DNA of 12,624 nucleotides from Candidatus Iainarchaeum sp. (GTDB taxonomy: Archaea; Iainarchaeota; Iainarchaeia; Iainarchaeales; Iainarchaeaceae): contig DUGC01000056.1 in assembly GCA_013331625.1 (NCBI GenBank), forward strand, positions 1 to 12,624. Reading direction: 5' to 3'. Under the pieces are notes generated by a model. The model did not search any database, was not told where the DNA came from, and saw only the letters and a program-made list of their open reading frames with translations. The translations under genes and the position numbers were made by a program. How positions within the stretch are numbered: position 1 is the stretch's first letter; each line of letters begins with the position of its first letter. Shown in pieces: positions 1-5,777 of the stretch.

Positions 1-1
1 A

Positions 2-145
2 CTTGACATGGTGCCCATTGAGGACGTGATAAATGAAGGAAAAACCACGGGGATGGATGCTGACAAGGTGCGCGACATGCTCATGAAGCTGCAGAAGAGC
101 GGGGACATATATTATCCAAAGCACGGGTTCGTGAAGCCGACGTGA
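2..145 (+). CDS. 3' end of probable MCM replicative helicase (C-terminal winged helix)
   Basis: Only the last 47 codons are in the window; the reading frame is open from base 2 to the TGA at 143-145. The visible peptide runs from LDMVPIEDVI to HGFVKPT. It has the pattern of a small winged helix: a hydrophobic helix (IEDVI), a second helix ending in MLMKLQKSGDIYY, then a beta-hairpin ending KHGFVKP. The order 'short helix, L-x-KL-x-x-x-G-x-IY-x-P-x-x-G' resembles the C-terminal winged helix of archaeal MCM, the hexameric helicase that unwinds DNA at forks, where this domain modulates activity. No ATPase motif is visible because the rest lies upstream, so the call rests on a short tail. Another winged-helix protein is possible. 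Confidence 0.55.
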   Translation, partial: LDMVPIEDVINEGKTTGMDADKVRDMLMKLQKSGDIYYPKHGFVKPT

Positions 146-241
146 TCACGGGAAAATCAGGCTAAAAACCCCCCCGGAAAAAAGGCCGAGAAGGCTGCAA
201 GCCTATTGAAAAGAAGTTCATCCGCGCAGATGACGCCCTCC

Positions 242-257
242 CCGCCATAAATGGCGG
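242..257 (+). repeat. Short perfect hairpin
   Basis: CCGCCAT at 242-248 is the exact reverse complement of ATGGCGG at 251-257, with two bases between, so about 6 bp would pair around a 4-nt loop. Only TTT follows, so it is a weak intrinsic terminator at best. It might instead be part of a larger fold in this gene-free stretch. Confidence 0.5.
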
Positions 258-290
258 TTTCCCAACGGACGTCAAAATACCATGAACAAA

Positions 291-337
291 AAACAATCCG
301 CGGATTCATACCGCGTCATCAATGGCGCGGATTGTTT
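291..337. repeat. 12-bp inverted repeat containing a perfect palindrome and repeated CGCGGATT
   Basis: AAACAATCCGCG (291-302) and CGCGGATTGTTT (326-337) are exact reverse complements separated by 23 nt. The left arm overlaps a second symmetry: AATCCGCGGATT at 295-306 is a perfect 12-bp palindrome, so CGCGGATT occurs directly repeated at 299-306 and 326-333. A further CCGCG lies at 311-315. It could be an operator for a dimeric regulator, a stem-loop RNA, or a remnant of a small mobile element. There is no T-run after it, so a terminator is less likely. Confidence 0.6.
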
Positions 338-437
338 GGGGTTCTTCAAGGAATCAAAATTTAATGAGATACGGGCTTAAGGCTGTAGATAAGCCATGCC
401 ACTGCCCAAAAAACCATGCCCCAAAGTTAACCTCGGG

Positions 438-445
438 ATATTTTT
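438..445 (+). promoter_or_regulatory. TATA-like element of methyltransferase gene
   Basis: ATATTTTT is centred about 26 bp before ATG 468, the same spacing as at most other promoters in the window. This favours a leaderless start at 468 over the in-frame ATG at 396, whose nearest AT-rich element (about 355-366) lies some 36 bp away. Confidence 0.4.
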
Positions 446-467
446 GAACCGCGTGTTCAGTTCACAC

Positions 468-1040
468 ATGAAAACCGCACAAGCAGCTAAACATTTCAGG
501 GAGACTTCGCAGTTTGCCCAAAATACATATAAGGGCAGGTATCCAAAACACAACCAATTCCTCAAGGTGAACCGTGACAAGATAAGGGTATTTGTCGATG
601 TCGGGTGCAGCATTAAAAATGGCGCCCCGACTACGATTGAAGCAAGAGAGGCCCTCGGAAAAAAAGCCAGGTGTTTCGCCACGGACATTTTTGATGACCC
701 TCCAAAGGAAGCACGTAGAGAATTTAGAAAAAGGAATATCTGTTATGCAAATCATGACATTTCCAAAATCCCTTTTCTTGTTGACGGCAAGGAGCACTCT
801 GTTGACTGCATGAGGGTGGCCAATGTTTCTTTTTACCTTTCGCAAAGCCAGCGGCGAAGGGCGCTTATAAATATTTTGAGGAGCATAAAGCCCGGAGGAT
901 TCCTTATAATCTCACATAGCACTGATGTCGGGGAGTTTGGATACTTATTCAAAGTTGGAAAAGATGGGCGGAGCCTAATTGAAATCCCATACCCCGGCCA
1001 CAGATTATATAGCTCTATGTTTGGCACTTCCGAGACTTGA
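468..1040 (+). CDS. Divergent class I SAM-dependent methyltransferase-like protein
   Basis: A 190-aa protein whose central part follows the Rossmann methyltransferase order. Motif I is strand VFVDVGCS (41-48) with the loop that would hold S-adenosylmethionine. ATDIFDD (71-77) fits the acidic end of strand 2, ANHDISKIPF (94-103) motif II, and VDCMRVANVSFYLS (112-125) strand 4. RRALINILRSIKPGGFLIIS (130-149) is the typical helix and strand after it, with the diagnostic KPGG turn. The glycine loop is unusual: DVGCSIKNGAP instead of DxGxGxG. The substrate cannot be inferred. An in-frame ATG at 396 would add 24 residues of low-complexity-looking sequence; 468 is preferred from promoter spacing. 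The gene looks AT-richer than its neighbours and is followed by a separately promoted gene, so it is probably monocistronic and accessory. Confidence 0.65.
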   Translation: MKTAQAAKHFRETSQFAQNTYKGRYPKHNQFLKVNRDKIRVFVDVGCSIKNGAPTTIEAREALGKKARCFATDIFDDPPKEARREFRKRNICYANHDISKIPFLVDGKEHSVDCMRVANVSFYLSQSQRRRALINILRSIKPGGFLIISHSTDVGEFGYLFKVGKDGRSLIEIPYPGHRLYSSMFGTSET

Positions 1041-1071
1041 CCGGAAAAACGCAGATTGCATGGAAATCAGG

Positions 1072-1080
1072 TTTATATAA
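1072..1080 (+). promoter_or_regulatory. TATA box of ferric-reductase-like gene
   Basis: TTTATATAA, a near-canonical archaeal TATA box, is centred at 1076. That is 27 bp before ATG 1103 and only 21 bp before ATG 1097, so it supports leaderless translation from 1103. Confidence 0.7.
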
Positions 1081-1102
1081 TAGAAAGGACAATTAAATGC
1101 TC

Positions 1103-1696
1103 ATGTCCAACAAACCAGCATACATTGTTTCGGCCCTTGTAGTGGCGATTTTTTCATGGTACTATTTTATCTCGCGCGCATTCCCCGTGAATGTCCAGTA
1201 CCTCAACGCGGTTGTGGCATTTTCGGCGGTTGTTATTATCGGCATTTCATTCCTGCTCGGGCCGTTGGCAAAATTCGTGAAATTCACTGCAAAATATGAA
1301 GGCCAGAGGAAGGCGTTCGGGATTATCGGCTACGCCCTTGCGTGCGCGCATGTGCTGCTTATAGTGCCGCTCCTGCTCCAAAGCAGCCCGCAGCTCACAT
1401 TGGGCGATGCCGCATCGCTCGCAGTCGCCGCAGTGGCATTCATGATCTTCACCCTCATGGCCCTCACTTCCACACAAAAATGGGCTCAATCACTTGGATA
1501 TGATAACTGGAAGAGCCTGCAGCGCACAGGATACATTGCAATAGTGCTTGTGATGGTGCATGTGCTGCTTTTGCAAAAAGGGGTTTTCCTCACGCGGATC
1601 ACGGGGCAGGTTGCAATCGGCATTGTGCTACTCGTATTATTGCTCCGCGGCCTTTGCCTAGTAACCGGAAAGCCGAGCACAAAAATAACGCTTTAA
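1103..1696 (+). CDS. Ferric reductase-like / MsrQ-like haem membrane protein
   Basis: A 197-aa protein with about six hydrophobic segments (roughly 7-27, 34-54, 72-93, 105-122, 142-160 and 166-188). The stretch ALTSTQKWAQSLGYDNWKSL (120-139) followed by QRTGY and a membrane helix ending MVHVLLL closely follows the MsrQ/ferric-reductase-like signature 'LTS...LG..W..LHRL.Y......H'. In this superfamily histidines on the membrane helices bind b-type haem, and electrons pass across the membrane to a partner oxidoreductase. H83 and H153 are present, but the usual histidine of LHRL is glutamine here (Q140), so one haem ligand may be lost. No MsrP-like or flavin-domain partner is visible in the window. 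The start at 1103 is chosen over 1097 because of TATA spacing. Family assignment is good; redox partner and substrate are unknown. Confidence 0.7.
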   Translation: MSNKPAYIVSALVVAIFSWYYFISRAFPVNVQYLNAVVAFSAVVIIGISFLLGPLAKFVKFTAKYEGQRKAFGIIGYALACAHVLLIVPLLLQSSPQLTLGDAASLAVAAVAFMIFTLMALTSTQKWAQSLGYDNWKSLQRTGYIAIVLVMVHVLLLQKGVFLTRITGQVAIGIVLLVLLLRGLCLVTGKPSTKITL

Positions 1697-1710
1697 ACGC
1701 CTGAAGTGAC

Positions 1711-1720
1711 TTTAAAAATA
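1711..1720 (+). promoter_or_regulatory. TATA box of YggS-family gene
   Basis: TTTAAAAATA; the TTTAAAA core is centred 28 bp before ATG 1742, consistent with a leaderless transcript. Confidence 0.65.
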
Positions 1721-1741
1721 ATTGCAGCATTCTAATGCAAT

Positions 1742-2413
1742 ATGGGCGTTGCTGTAAACTGGGGGGTATTGCAAGATGAAATCGCACAGGCCTGCAAAAA
1801 GGCGCGCAGGAGCCCCAAGGAAATAACGGTTGTCGCTGTTTCAAAAGGCCACGGGATTGATAAAATCAGGGAAGCAGTAGCCGCTGGCGCAAAAGACATA
1901 GGCGAGAGCTATGCCCAGGAGCTTGAGGGAAAATACCCGGACATCAGGGGGCTTGGGGCGGATATACATTTCATAGGGCACCTGCAGGGAAATAAGGTGA
2001 AAAAAGTTGTCGAAATGGCCGATTACATCCACTCGGTAGATTCGCTCAACCTGCTGCGGAAAGTCCATTACGCGGCACTCGACATTGAAAAAGTGCAGAA
2101 CATCTTTTTGCAGGTGAACACTTCGGGGCAGCCCCAAAAATTTGGGATGCCGCCACACGAAGTCGAATCGCTCCTCACCACCATGAAAAACCTCCCGTTC
2201 GGGAACGTGAAGTTCATCGGCCTTATGACAATGGCACCGCTCACGGACGATGAAGCGCAGATCAGGAAATGCTTCCAGGCGCTATATGACATAAAAGAGC
2301 ACCTTAGTTTGCACCATTTGAGCATGGGAATGAGCAATGATTTCAAAATCGCAATTGATGAAGGCGCAACTGTGCTGCGCATCGGCACAAGGATATTCGG
2401 GGAGCGCAGATAG
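1742..2413 (+). CDS. YggS/PLPBP-family pyridoxal phosphate homeostasis protein
   Basis: A 223-aa protein, the normal length for the YggS/PROSC family, folded as a single PLP-binding TIM barrel without a known catalytic reaction. Family landmarks are visible in order: VVAVSKGH (30-37) with K35 as the expected PLP Schiff-base lysine, IGESYAQE (53-60, normally GENYVQE), HFIGHLQGNK (76-85), HSVDS, LQVNTS, GLMTM, then SMGMSNDF near residues 194-201 and RIGTRIFGER at the C-terminus. The last two segments hold the phosphate group in the family. Members buffer free PLP and affect amino-acid and B6 metabolism. No PLP biosynthesis gene is adjacent, and the gene has its own promoter, so it is probably a single-gene unit. 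The family is common in bacteria and eukaryotes and patchy in archaea, so transfer is possible. Confidence 0.92.
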   Translation: MGVAVNWGVLQDEIAQACKKARRSPKEITVVAVSKGHGIDKIREAVAAGAKDIGESYAQELEGKYPDIRGLGADIHFIGHLQGNKVKKVVEMADYIHSVDSLNLLRKVHYAALDIEKVQNIFLQVNTSGQPQKFGMPPHEVESLLTTMKNLPFGNVKFIGLMTMAPLTDDEAQIRKCFQALYDIKEHLSLHHLSMGMSNDFKIAIDEGATVLRIGTRIFGERR

Positions 2414-2450
2414 CACCTGTGTAATTTGCAGATTTTGCCGCAGCAGAACA

Positions 2451-2458
2451 TTAATAAC
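2451..2458 (+). promoter_or_regulatory. TATA-like element of presenilin-like gene
   Basis: TTAATAAC is centred about 28-29 bp before ATG 2483, matching the leaderless spacing used elsewhere in the window. Confidence 0.55.
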
Positions 2459-2482
2459 CATTTTTGGGCAAATTAGCATTGC

Positions 2483-3313
2483 ATGAACACAAGGCTGATG
2501 GCACAGTTTGCGCTCGTATTTTTAGTGACGCAGCTTTTGGGCCTTTATGCGGGCAATTACCTCATCGAAGAGCAGATCCATGCAACCGTAATCAATGACA
2601 ACCCCGAATCCGTTGACAACAGCCTGGGCCTGATTGCAATGATGCTTGCTTCAACCGGGGCTTTGCTGCTTGTTTTGCGCTACGCGCCCGAATGGTTCAT
2701 GGCACTCCTTTTCAGGGCAATGGAGAGCCTTGCGGTGTTTGCGACAACGCTCATCGTGCTATTGCCAAGCGGAATTGCTGACAATTACATTTTTGCAATC
2801 GCAATACTCATAGTTGCCCTGCGCATAATATTTAGCAGGCAGCTTTTATTGCGCAACATTGCAAGCATTGTTTCTGCAGCAGGCGCCGGTGCGCTTATCG
2901 GCGCGAGCCTTGGGGTATTGCCCATAATCGTTTTCCTTGCGCTGCTTGCAATATATGATTTCATAGCAGTGTTCAAGACAAAGCACATGGTCGAGCTTGC
3001 AAAAGGCCTCACAAAGCGCAACCTTGCATTCACGCTCGCCCTGCCCACAAAAGAGCACCAGTTCGAGCTTGGCACTGGCGACCTTGTCGTGCCCCTCGCA
3101 TTTGCCGTCAGCACGCTTGCAGCATCAAAACAGCAGCTCTTGCCCCCTGCAAGCCTTGTAACCCCGTCACTTGTGCTTCTCGCATCATTTTTAGGGCTCA
3201 TTGCAACCCTCCACTATGCCTCGGGCAGGAGAGGGAAAGCTCTCCCCGCATTGCCGCTCCAGTGCGCGCTCATGGTATTTGCATTTGCAGCGGCAAAGAT
3301 TGCGGGATTTTAA
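2483..3313 (+). CDS. Presenilin/signal-peptide-peptidase homologue, GxGD intramembrane aspartyl protease
   Basis: A 276-aa very hydrophobic protein with about nine membrane segments. It carries the three diagnostic motifs of the presenilin/SPP family in order: YD in LLAIYDFIAVF (Y158, D159), GxGD in ELGTGDLVVP (GTGD at 197-200), and PAL at 255-257 in the last helix. D159 and D200 are the expected catalytic pair, and PAL shapes the active site. These enzymes cut transmembrane helices within the bilayer, for example remnant signal peptides. The substrate here is unknown. The gene has its own TATA element and ends 22 nt before the 3' end of the convergent VTT-domain gene. All key residues are intact, so activity is expected. 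Confidence 0.93.
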   Translation: MNTRLMAQFALVFLVTQLLGLYAGNYLIEEQIHATVINDNPESVDNSLGLIAMMLASTGALLLVLRYAPEWFMALLFRAMESLAVFATTLIVLLPSGIADNYIFAIAILIVALRIIFSRQLLLRNIASIVSAAGAGALIGASLGVLPIIVFLALLAIYDFIAVFKTKHMVELAKGLTKRNLAFTLALPTKEHQFELGTGDLVVPLAFAVSTLAASKQQLLPPASLVTPSLVLLASFLGLIATLHYASGRRGKALPALPLQCALMVFAFAAAKIAGF

Positions 3314-3335
3314 AAACTCCAGATTGCCCAAATCA

Positions 3336-3914
3336 TCAAAGGGCCCAAAAGTCCTTGATCAGCGCAAACCCAAAGTATGCCGCAAGGCCGAGCAATATGA
3401 ACCTGCAGATCTTCCCTGCAAGCGCTGCTATGAAGAACTTGCGCGGGTTGTAACGGATAAAGCCTGCGGTGATGCCGATTACATCAAAAGGGAACGGCAC
3501 GATTGCCACAAGGAAAATGAACATCATGCCCGCTTTTTCAATTTTTTCCCTCACTTCGCGGATGCGCTTGAATTCCTGCGCCTTGATCTTTTCAGCGGTC
3601 TCAACACCCAAAAGCCCCGCAACGTATGCGGTCATCTCGCCGATCGCAGCACCGGTGCCCACAACAGCGCCCAAAATGAAGACCTGCAGCAAACTCTCCG
3701 ACTGGGCATTGAGGGCAATTATCACAACATCAATCGGCATTGGCAAAAGCACTGTCGCATTCGCAATGATTGCGGCAACAAAAAGCCCGATAAGGCCGTA
3801 GCCTTCCGCAAGCTGCCTCACAAGCCCTGCATTGAGGAATATCACAATGGCAAAAATCGCCATGATAAGGATGCTTCCTGCAACCTTGAGCTTATCCAAA
3901 AGTCCTTTGTCCAT
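3336..3914 (-). CDS. VTT-domain (DedA/SNARE-associated family) membrane protein
   Basis: A 192-aa integral membrane protein. Hydrophobic segments lie near 12-30, 38-70, 77-103, 130-152 and 160-186. Between them is the family pattern GTGAAIGEMTAYVAGLLG (86-103), a charged linker (108-128), then VPFPFDVIGITAGFIRYN (139-156) and a helix rich in small residues. This is the layout of the VTT domain of DedA, YqaA and TMEM41/VMP1 proteins, which are implicated in lipid scrambling and undecaprenyl- or polyprenyl-phosphate recycling. The proline and aspartate of PFPFD fit the re-entrant half-helix. The exact lipid substrate in this archaeon is unknown. It is transcribed divergently from aIF2-beta and converges with the presenilin gene. 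Confidence 0.85.
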   Translation of the reverse strand: MDKGLLDKLKVAGSILIMAIFAIVIFLNAGLVRQLAEGYGLIGLFVAAIIANATVLLPMPIDVVIIALNAQSESLLQVFILGAVVGTGAAIGEMTAYVAGLLGVETAEKIKAQEFKRIREVREKIEKAGMMFIFLVAIVPFPFDVIGITAGFIRYNPRKFFIAALAGKICRFILLGLAAYFGFALIKDFWAL

Positions 3915-3942
3915 AAGATCAACACATAAATATCCTAACTAG

Positions 3943-3950
3943 TTTAAAAT
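3943..3950 (-). promoter_or_regulatory. Possible TATA element of VTT-domain gene
   Basis: On the - strand ATTTTAAA is centred about 32 bp before the start codon at 3914, slightly farther than at other promoters, which implies a leader of a few bases. A second AT-rich stretch lies nearer (about 3926-3935) but is too close to the start for a standard TATA position. Confidence 0.4.
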
Positions 3951-4021
3951 AAGCCCTATGCCCCAAGCTAAATGGCCCTGCGTGCAAAACCCCAATGATA
4001 CGCAAGGGGCCAGAGGGCTTT

Positions 4022-4031
4022 GGTTTAAAAG
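4022..4031 (+). promoter_or_regulatory. TATA box of initiation-factor operon
   Basis: GGTTTAAAAG with the TTTAAAA core at 4024-4030, centred 28 bp before ATG 4055. It decides the aIF2-beta start: the in-frame ATG at 3995 lies upstream of this element. Confidence 0.7.
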
Positions 4032-4054
4032 GATTGGCTGCACAGAATGGTAAT

Positions 4055-4459
4055 ATGGAATACGAAAAAATGCTAAGCAGGCTCTACATGTCATTGCCGG
4101 AAAAAACAGTGTCAAAAGAGCGCTTTGAAATACCCCCGCTGGAGAGCAATGTGCAGGGGAAAAAGACCATTATAAGGAATTTTTCACAAGTGCTGCGCAC
4201 AATAAAGCGCGAAGAGAAGCACTTTTACAAGTACTTTACAAAAGAAACGGCGACAGCTGCCACAATGGATGAAGGCAAGCTCATCCTGACCGGAAAATTC
4301 TACCCCGATGCGATCGGCAGGATATTCAATGCTTATGTGAAGGAATACGTGCTCTGCCATGAATGCTCAAAGCCTGACACGGAAATAATCGAGAGGAGCG
4401 GAGTGAAGGTGCTCAAGTGCACAGCGTGCGGAGCCCTCAGCCCGATCAAAAAGATATGA
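4055..4459 (+). CDS. Translation initiation factor aIF2 subunit beta
   Basis: A 134-aa protein, the standard length for archaeal aIF2-beta. It begins MEYEKMLSRLYMSLPE, the usual N-terminal helix that binds the gamma subunit. The alpha/beta core follows, with VLRTIKREEKHFYKYFTKE (46-64), GKLILTGKF (74-82) and the helix IGRIFNAYVKEYVLC. The C-terminal zinc ribbon has two CxxC pairs, C101/C104 and C122/C125. aIF2 (alpha-beta-gamma) carries initiator Met-tRNA to the small ribosomal subunit. The start at 4055 is supported by homology and TATA spacing. The stop overlaps the next start as ATGA at 4456-4459, so translation of the DUF424 gene is probably coupled. First gene of the initiation-factor cluster. 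Confidence 0.96.
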   Translation: MEYEKMLSRLYMSLPEKTVSKERFEIPPLESNVQGKKTIIRNFSQVLRTIKREEKHFYKYFTKETATAATMDEGKLILTGKFYPDAIGRIFNAYVKEYVLCHECSKPDTEIIERSGVKVLKCTACGALSPIKKI

Positions 4460-4755
4460 CTGGCATGTACTGCAAAACATATGGGGCAAACGGCGGAATT
4501 GTCCTTGCATGCTGCGACAAGGAAGTGCTTGGAAAAAACCTAGTTGAAGGCAACTACGATGTAACGATTGAGGAATCATTTTACCGCGGCGAGGAAACCA
4601 GCGAGGAAGAGCTTGCCGACCTTTTGCATGCTGCAACAAATATCAACCTGTTTGGCAGGAAAAGCGTGGGCGTTGCCCTAAAACAAGGTTTTTTAACTGA
4701 AAAGGACATTATTAGGATTGCAGGCGTTGAGCACGCCATCATTTTCAAAGTGTAA
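4456..4755 (+). CDS. DUF424 family archaeal protein
   Basis: A 99-aa protein matching the archaeal DUF424 family in length and pattern: MYCKTYGANGGIVLACCD (4-21), EVLGKNLVEG (23-32), SFYRGE, a helix LADLLHAATNINLFGRKSV (53-71), LTEKDIIRI and the terminal GVEHAIIFKV, the family's typical 'GV-x-HA-x-I-F' end. No catalytic motif or metal site is evident. The family is nearly confined to archaea and its biochemical role is unknown to me. Here it sits between aIF2-beta (4-nt overlap) and aIF1A (5-nt gap), which suggests a role in translation initiation or ribosome work. ATG 4465 is an alternative start that would match the usual MY N-terminus; 4456 was chosen for the ATGA overlap. Confidence 0.85.
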   Translation: MTGMYCKTYGANGGIVLACCDKEVLGKNLVEGNYDVTIEESFYRGEETSEEELADLLHAATNINLFGRKSVGVALKQGFLTEKDIIRIAGVEHAIIFKV

Positions 4756-4760
4756 CCTGC

Positions 4761-5093
4761 ATGGGAAAAAAAGAAGAGGAAGAAGCATTGCGCATCCAGG
4801 AAGAGCTGACGCGCAAGATCAGGCTGCCCCACAGGGACGAGCGCGAGATGTTCGGGGTTGTCATTGCGCTGCAGGGCGCGGCGCAGGTAAAGATCCTTTG
4901 CGAGGACGGAGTAGAACGCAACTGCCGCATCCCGGGAAAAATGAGGAAAAAGACATGGATGAGGGCGCGCGATATTGTCATTATACAGCTTTGGGAAATA
5001 CAGCCCACAAAAGCAGACGTGGTATGGCGCTATCTCGGGATGCAGGTTGAAAACCTCAAGAGAAGGGGATTTTTAAGAAATCTGCCGGTTTGA
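4761..5093 (+). CDS. Translation initiation factor aIF1A
   Basis: A 110-aa protein, the usual aIF1A size. A charged N-terminal tail (GKKEEEEALRIQEELTRK) precedes an S1-like OB fold: REMFGVVIALQGAAQVKILC (28-47), DGVERNCRIPGKMRKKTWMR (49-68) and RDIVIIQLWEI (70-80). RIPGKMRKKTWMR is a strong family signature. The C-terminal helix is ADVVWRYLGMQVENLKRRG (85-103). aIF1A binds the A site of the 30S subunit and helps scanning and start selection with aIF1 and aIF2. It follows DUF424 by 5 nt with no visible Shine-Dalgarno sequence and should be the last gene of this transcript before the inserted NYN gene. Confidence 0.96.
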   Translation: MGKKEEEEALRIQEELTRKIRLPHRDEREMFGVVIALQGAAQVKILCEDGVERNCRIPGKMRKKTWMRARDIVIIQLWEIQPTKADVVWRYLGMQVENLKRRGFLRNLPV

Positions 5094-5126
5094 AAAACTC
5101 CATAAAAACTGATTCGGCGATTGACG

Positions 5127-5138
5127 TAATATTTATAA
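5127..5138 (+). promoter_or_regulatory. TATA-like element of NYN gene
   Basis: TAATATTTATAA is centred about 21 bp before ATG 5154 and 36 bp before the in-frame ATG 5169. A start site near 5159 would give a leader of about 10 nt to 5169, or 5154 could be leaderless if the 5' part of the element is used. It marks a separate transcript inside the translation block. Confidence 0.5.
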
Positions 5139-5153
5139 CCTGTTTCTGACCCA

Positions 5154-5775
5154 ATGCAGAACCGTGCAATGATATTCATTGATGGTGGCAACCTCGTTTC
5201 AGGATGGATAAATTACTGCAAAAGCCACGGACTTGTTGAAACAGGAAAAGGCGTAACAAGGAGAATAAGCTATGAAAAACTGCTTTTGTTGCTTACAAGA
5301 GGCTTTGGCGAAGTTGAACTGATACGGCCATATTTCTTTGGCGGGGCCAGATCAGAAAATGATGCGAAAAAAATATTCTTCGACACGCTCCGCACAATGG
5401 GAATTACTGTGTTTAGCAAGCTTGTAAAGCATAAAACAAAAAAGTGCCCACAATGCGGATCGGAAAACCAATATGAAGTCCAAAAAGGATTTGATGTTGC
5501 AATCGCCACATATTCTTGGCCTTGCATTTGAACAGGCATATGATATCGCCATAATAGTCAGCGGGGACGGGGATTATGAAACGGCAATCCAATTCATTAA
5601 AAATAAAGGAGTCAAAGCATGGGCCGTCACATTCAGAAGTGCACTCTCAACTGACCTAAAAAGGATTGCAGACAAAGTAATACTACCGGATAACTATGCA
5701 GACAAAACCATACTTGAAGACATTAGCAAATGGTTAAATAGGAAACGGGACATTGTATCAGTGTACGGAAAATGA
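5154..5775 (+). pseudogene. NYN (LabA/DUF88-type) PIN-like nuclease gene broken by a frameshift
   Basis: Two overlapping frames together make one NYN-domain protein of about 206 residues. The first frame (5154-5531) starts with MIFIDGGN, the first acidic motif, and includes CPQCGSEN (one CxxC pair) and KGFDVAIAT. The second (read in frame to the TAG-free stretch ending at TGA 5775) continues ILGLAFEQAYDIAIIVSGDGDYETA, with the SGDGD motif, and ends KVILPDNYADK plus a helical tail. The join falls at about 5508-5514: the bases GCC-ACA-T-ATT-CTT carry a lone T where family members have an Asp codon, so the simplest reading is loss of GA from GAT. NYN proteins are RNA nucleases of the PIN superfamily using four acidic residues; the lost one is expected in the active site. 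It may be a true pseudogene, a sequencing or assembly indel, or a recoded gene. ATG 5169 is an alternative start. Confidence 0.8.
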
Positions 5776-5777
5776 GG

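Larger units (their letters stand above)
146..467. other. Gene-free stretch with palindrome, half-sites and hairpins
   Basis: No convincing coding sequence lies between the upstream stop and the methyltransferase start preferred here (468); with the alternative start at 396 the gap is 250 bp. It holds a run of seven C at 169-175, a 5-bp stem at 192-204, a tight hairpin at 242-257, a perfect 12-bp palindrome at 295-306 with further CCGCG/CGCGG half-sites, and a 12-bp inverted repeat at 291-302/326-337. It could contain the upstream gene's terminator, a regulatory region, a small structured RNA, or a mixture. No tRNA-like T-loop sequence was seen. Confidence 0.5.

Noticed and set aside
146..395. 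tRNA, RNase P RNA or SRP RNA gene
   Set aside because: No T-loop consensus, no RNase P conserved core and no SRP helix-8 motif could be found by eye.
3201..3929. 242-codon + strand open frame
   Set aside because: Antisense to the VTT-domain membrane protein and overlapping the presenilin end; the translation is rich in Cys, His and Arg with no domain pattern.
3995..4054. Upstream ATG extending aIF2-beta by 20 residues
   Set aside because: The TATA box at 4022-4031 lies downstream of it, and family members begin with MEYEK-like sequence at the 4055 start.
4718..5050. 110-codon + strand open frame overlapping aIF1A
   Set aside because: It is the alternative frame of aIF1A, which matches its family over its full length.
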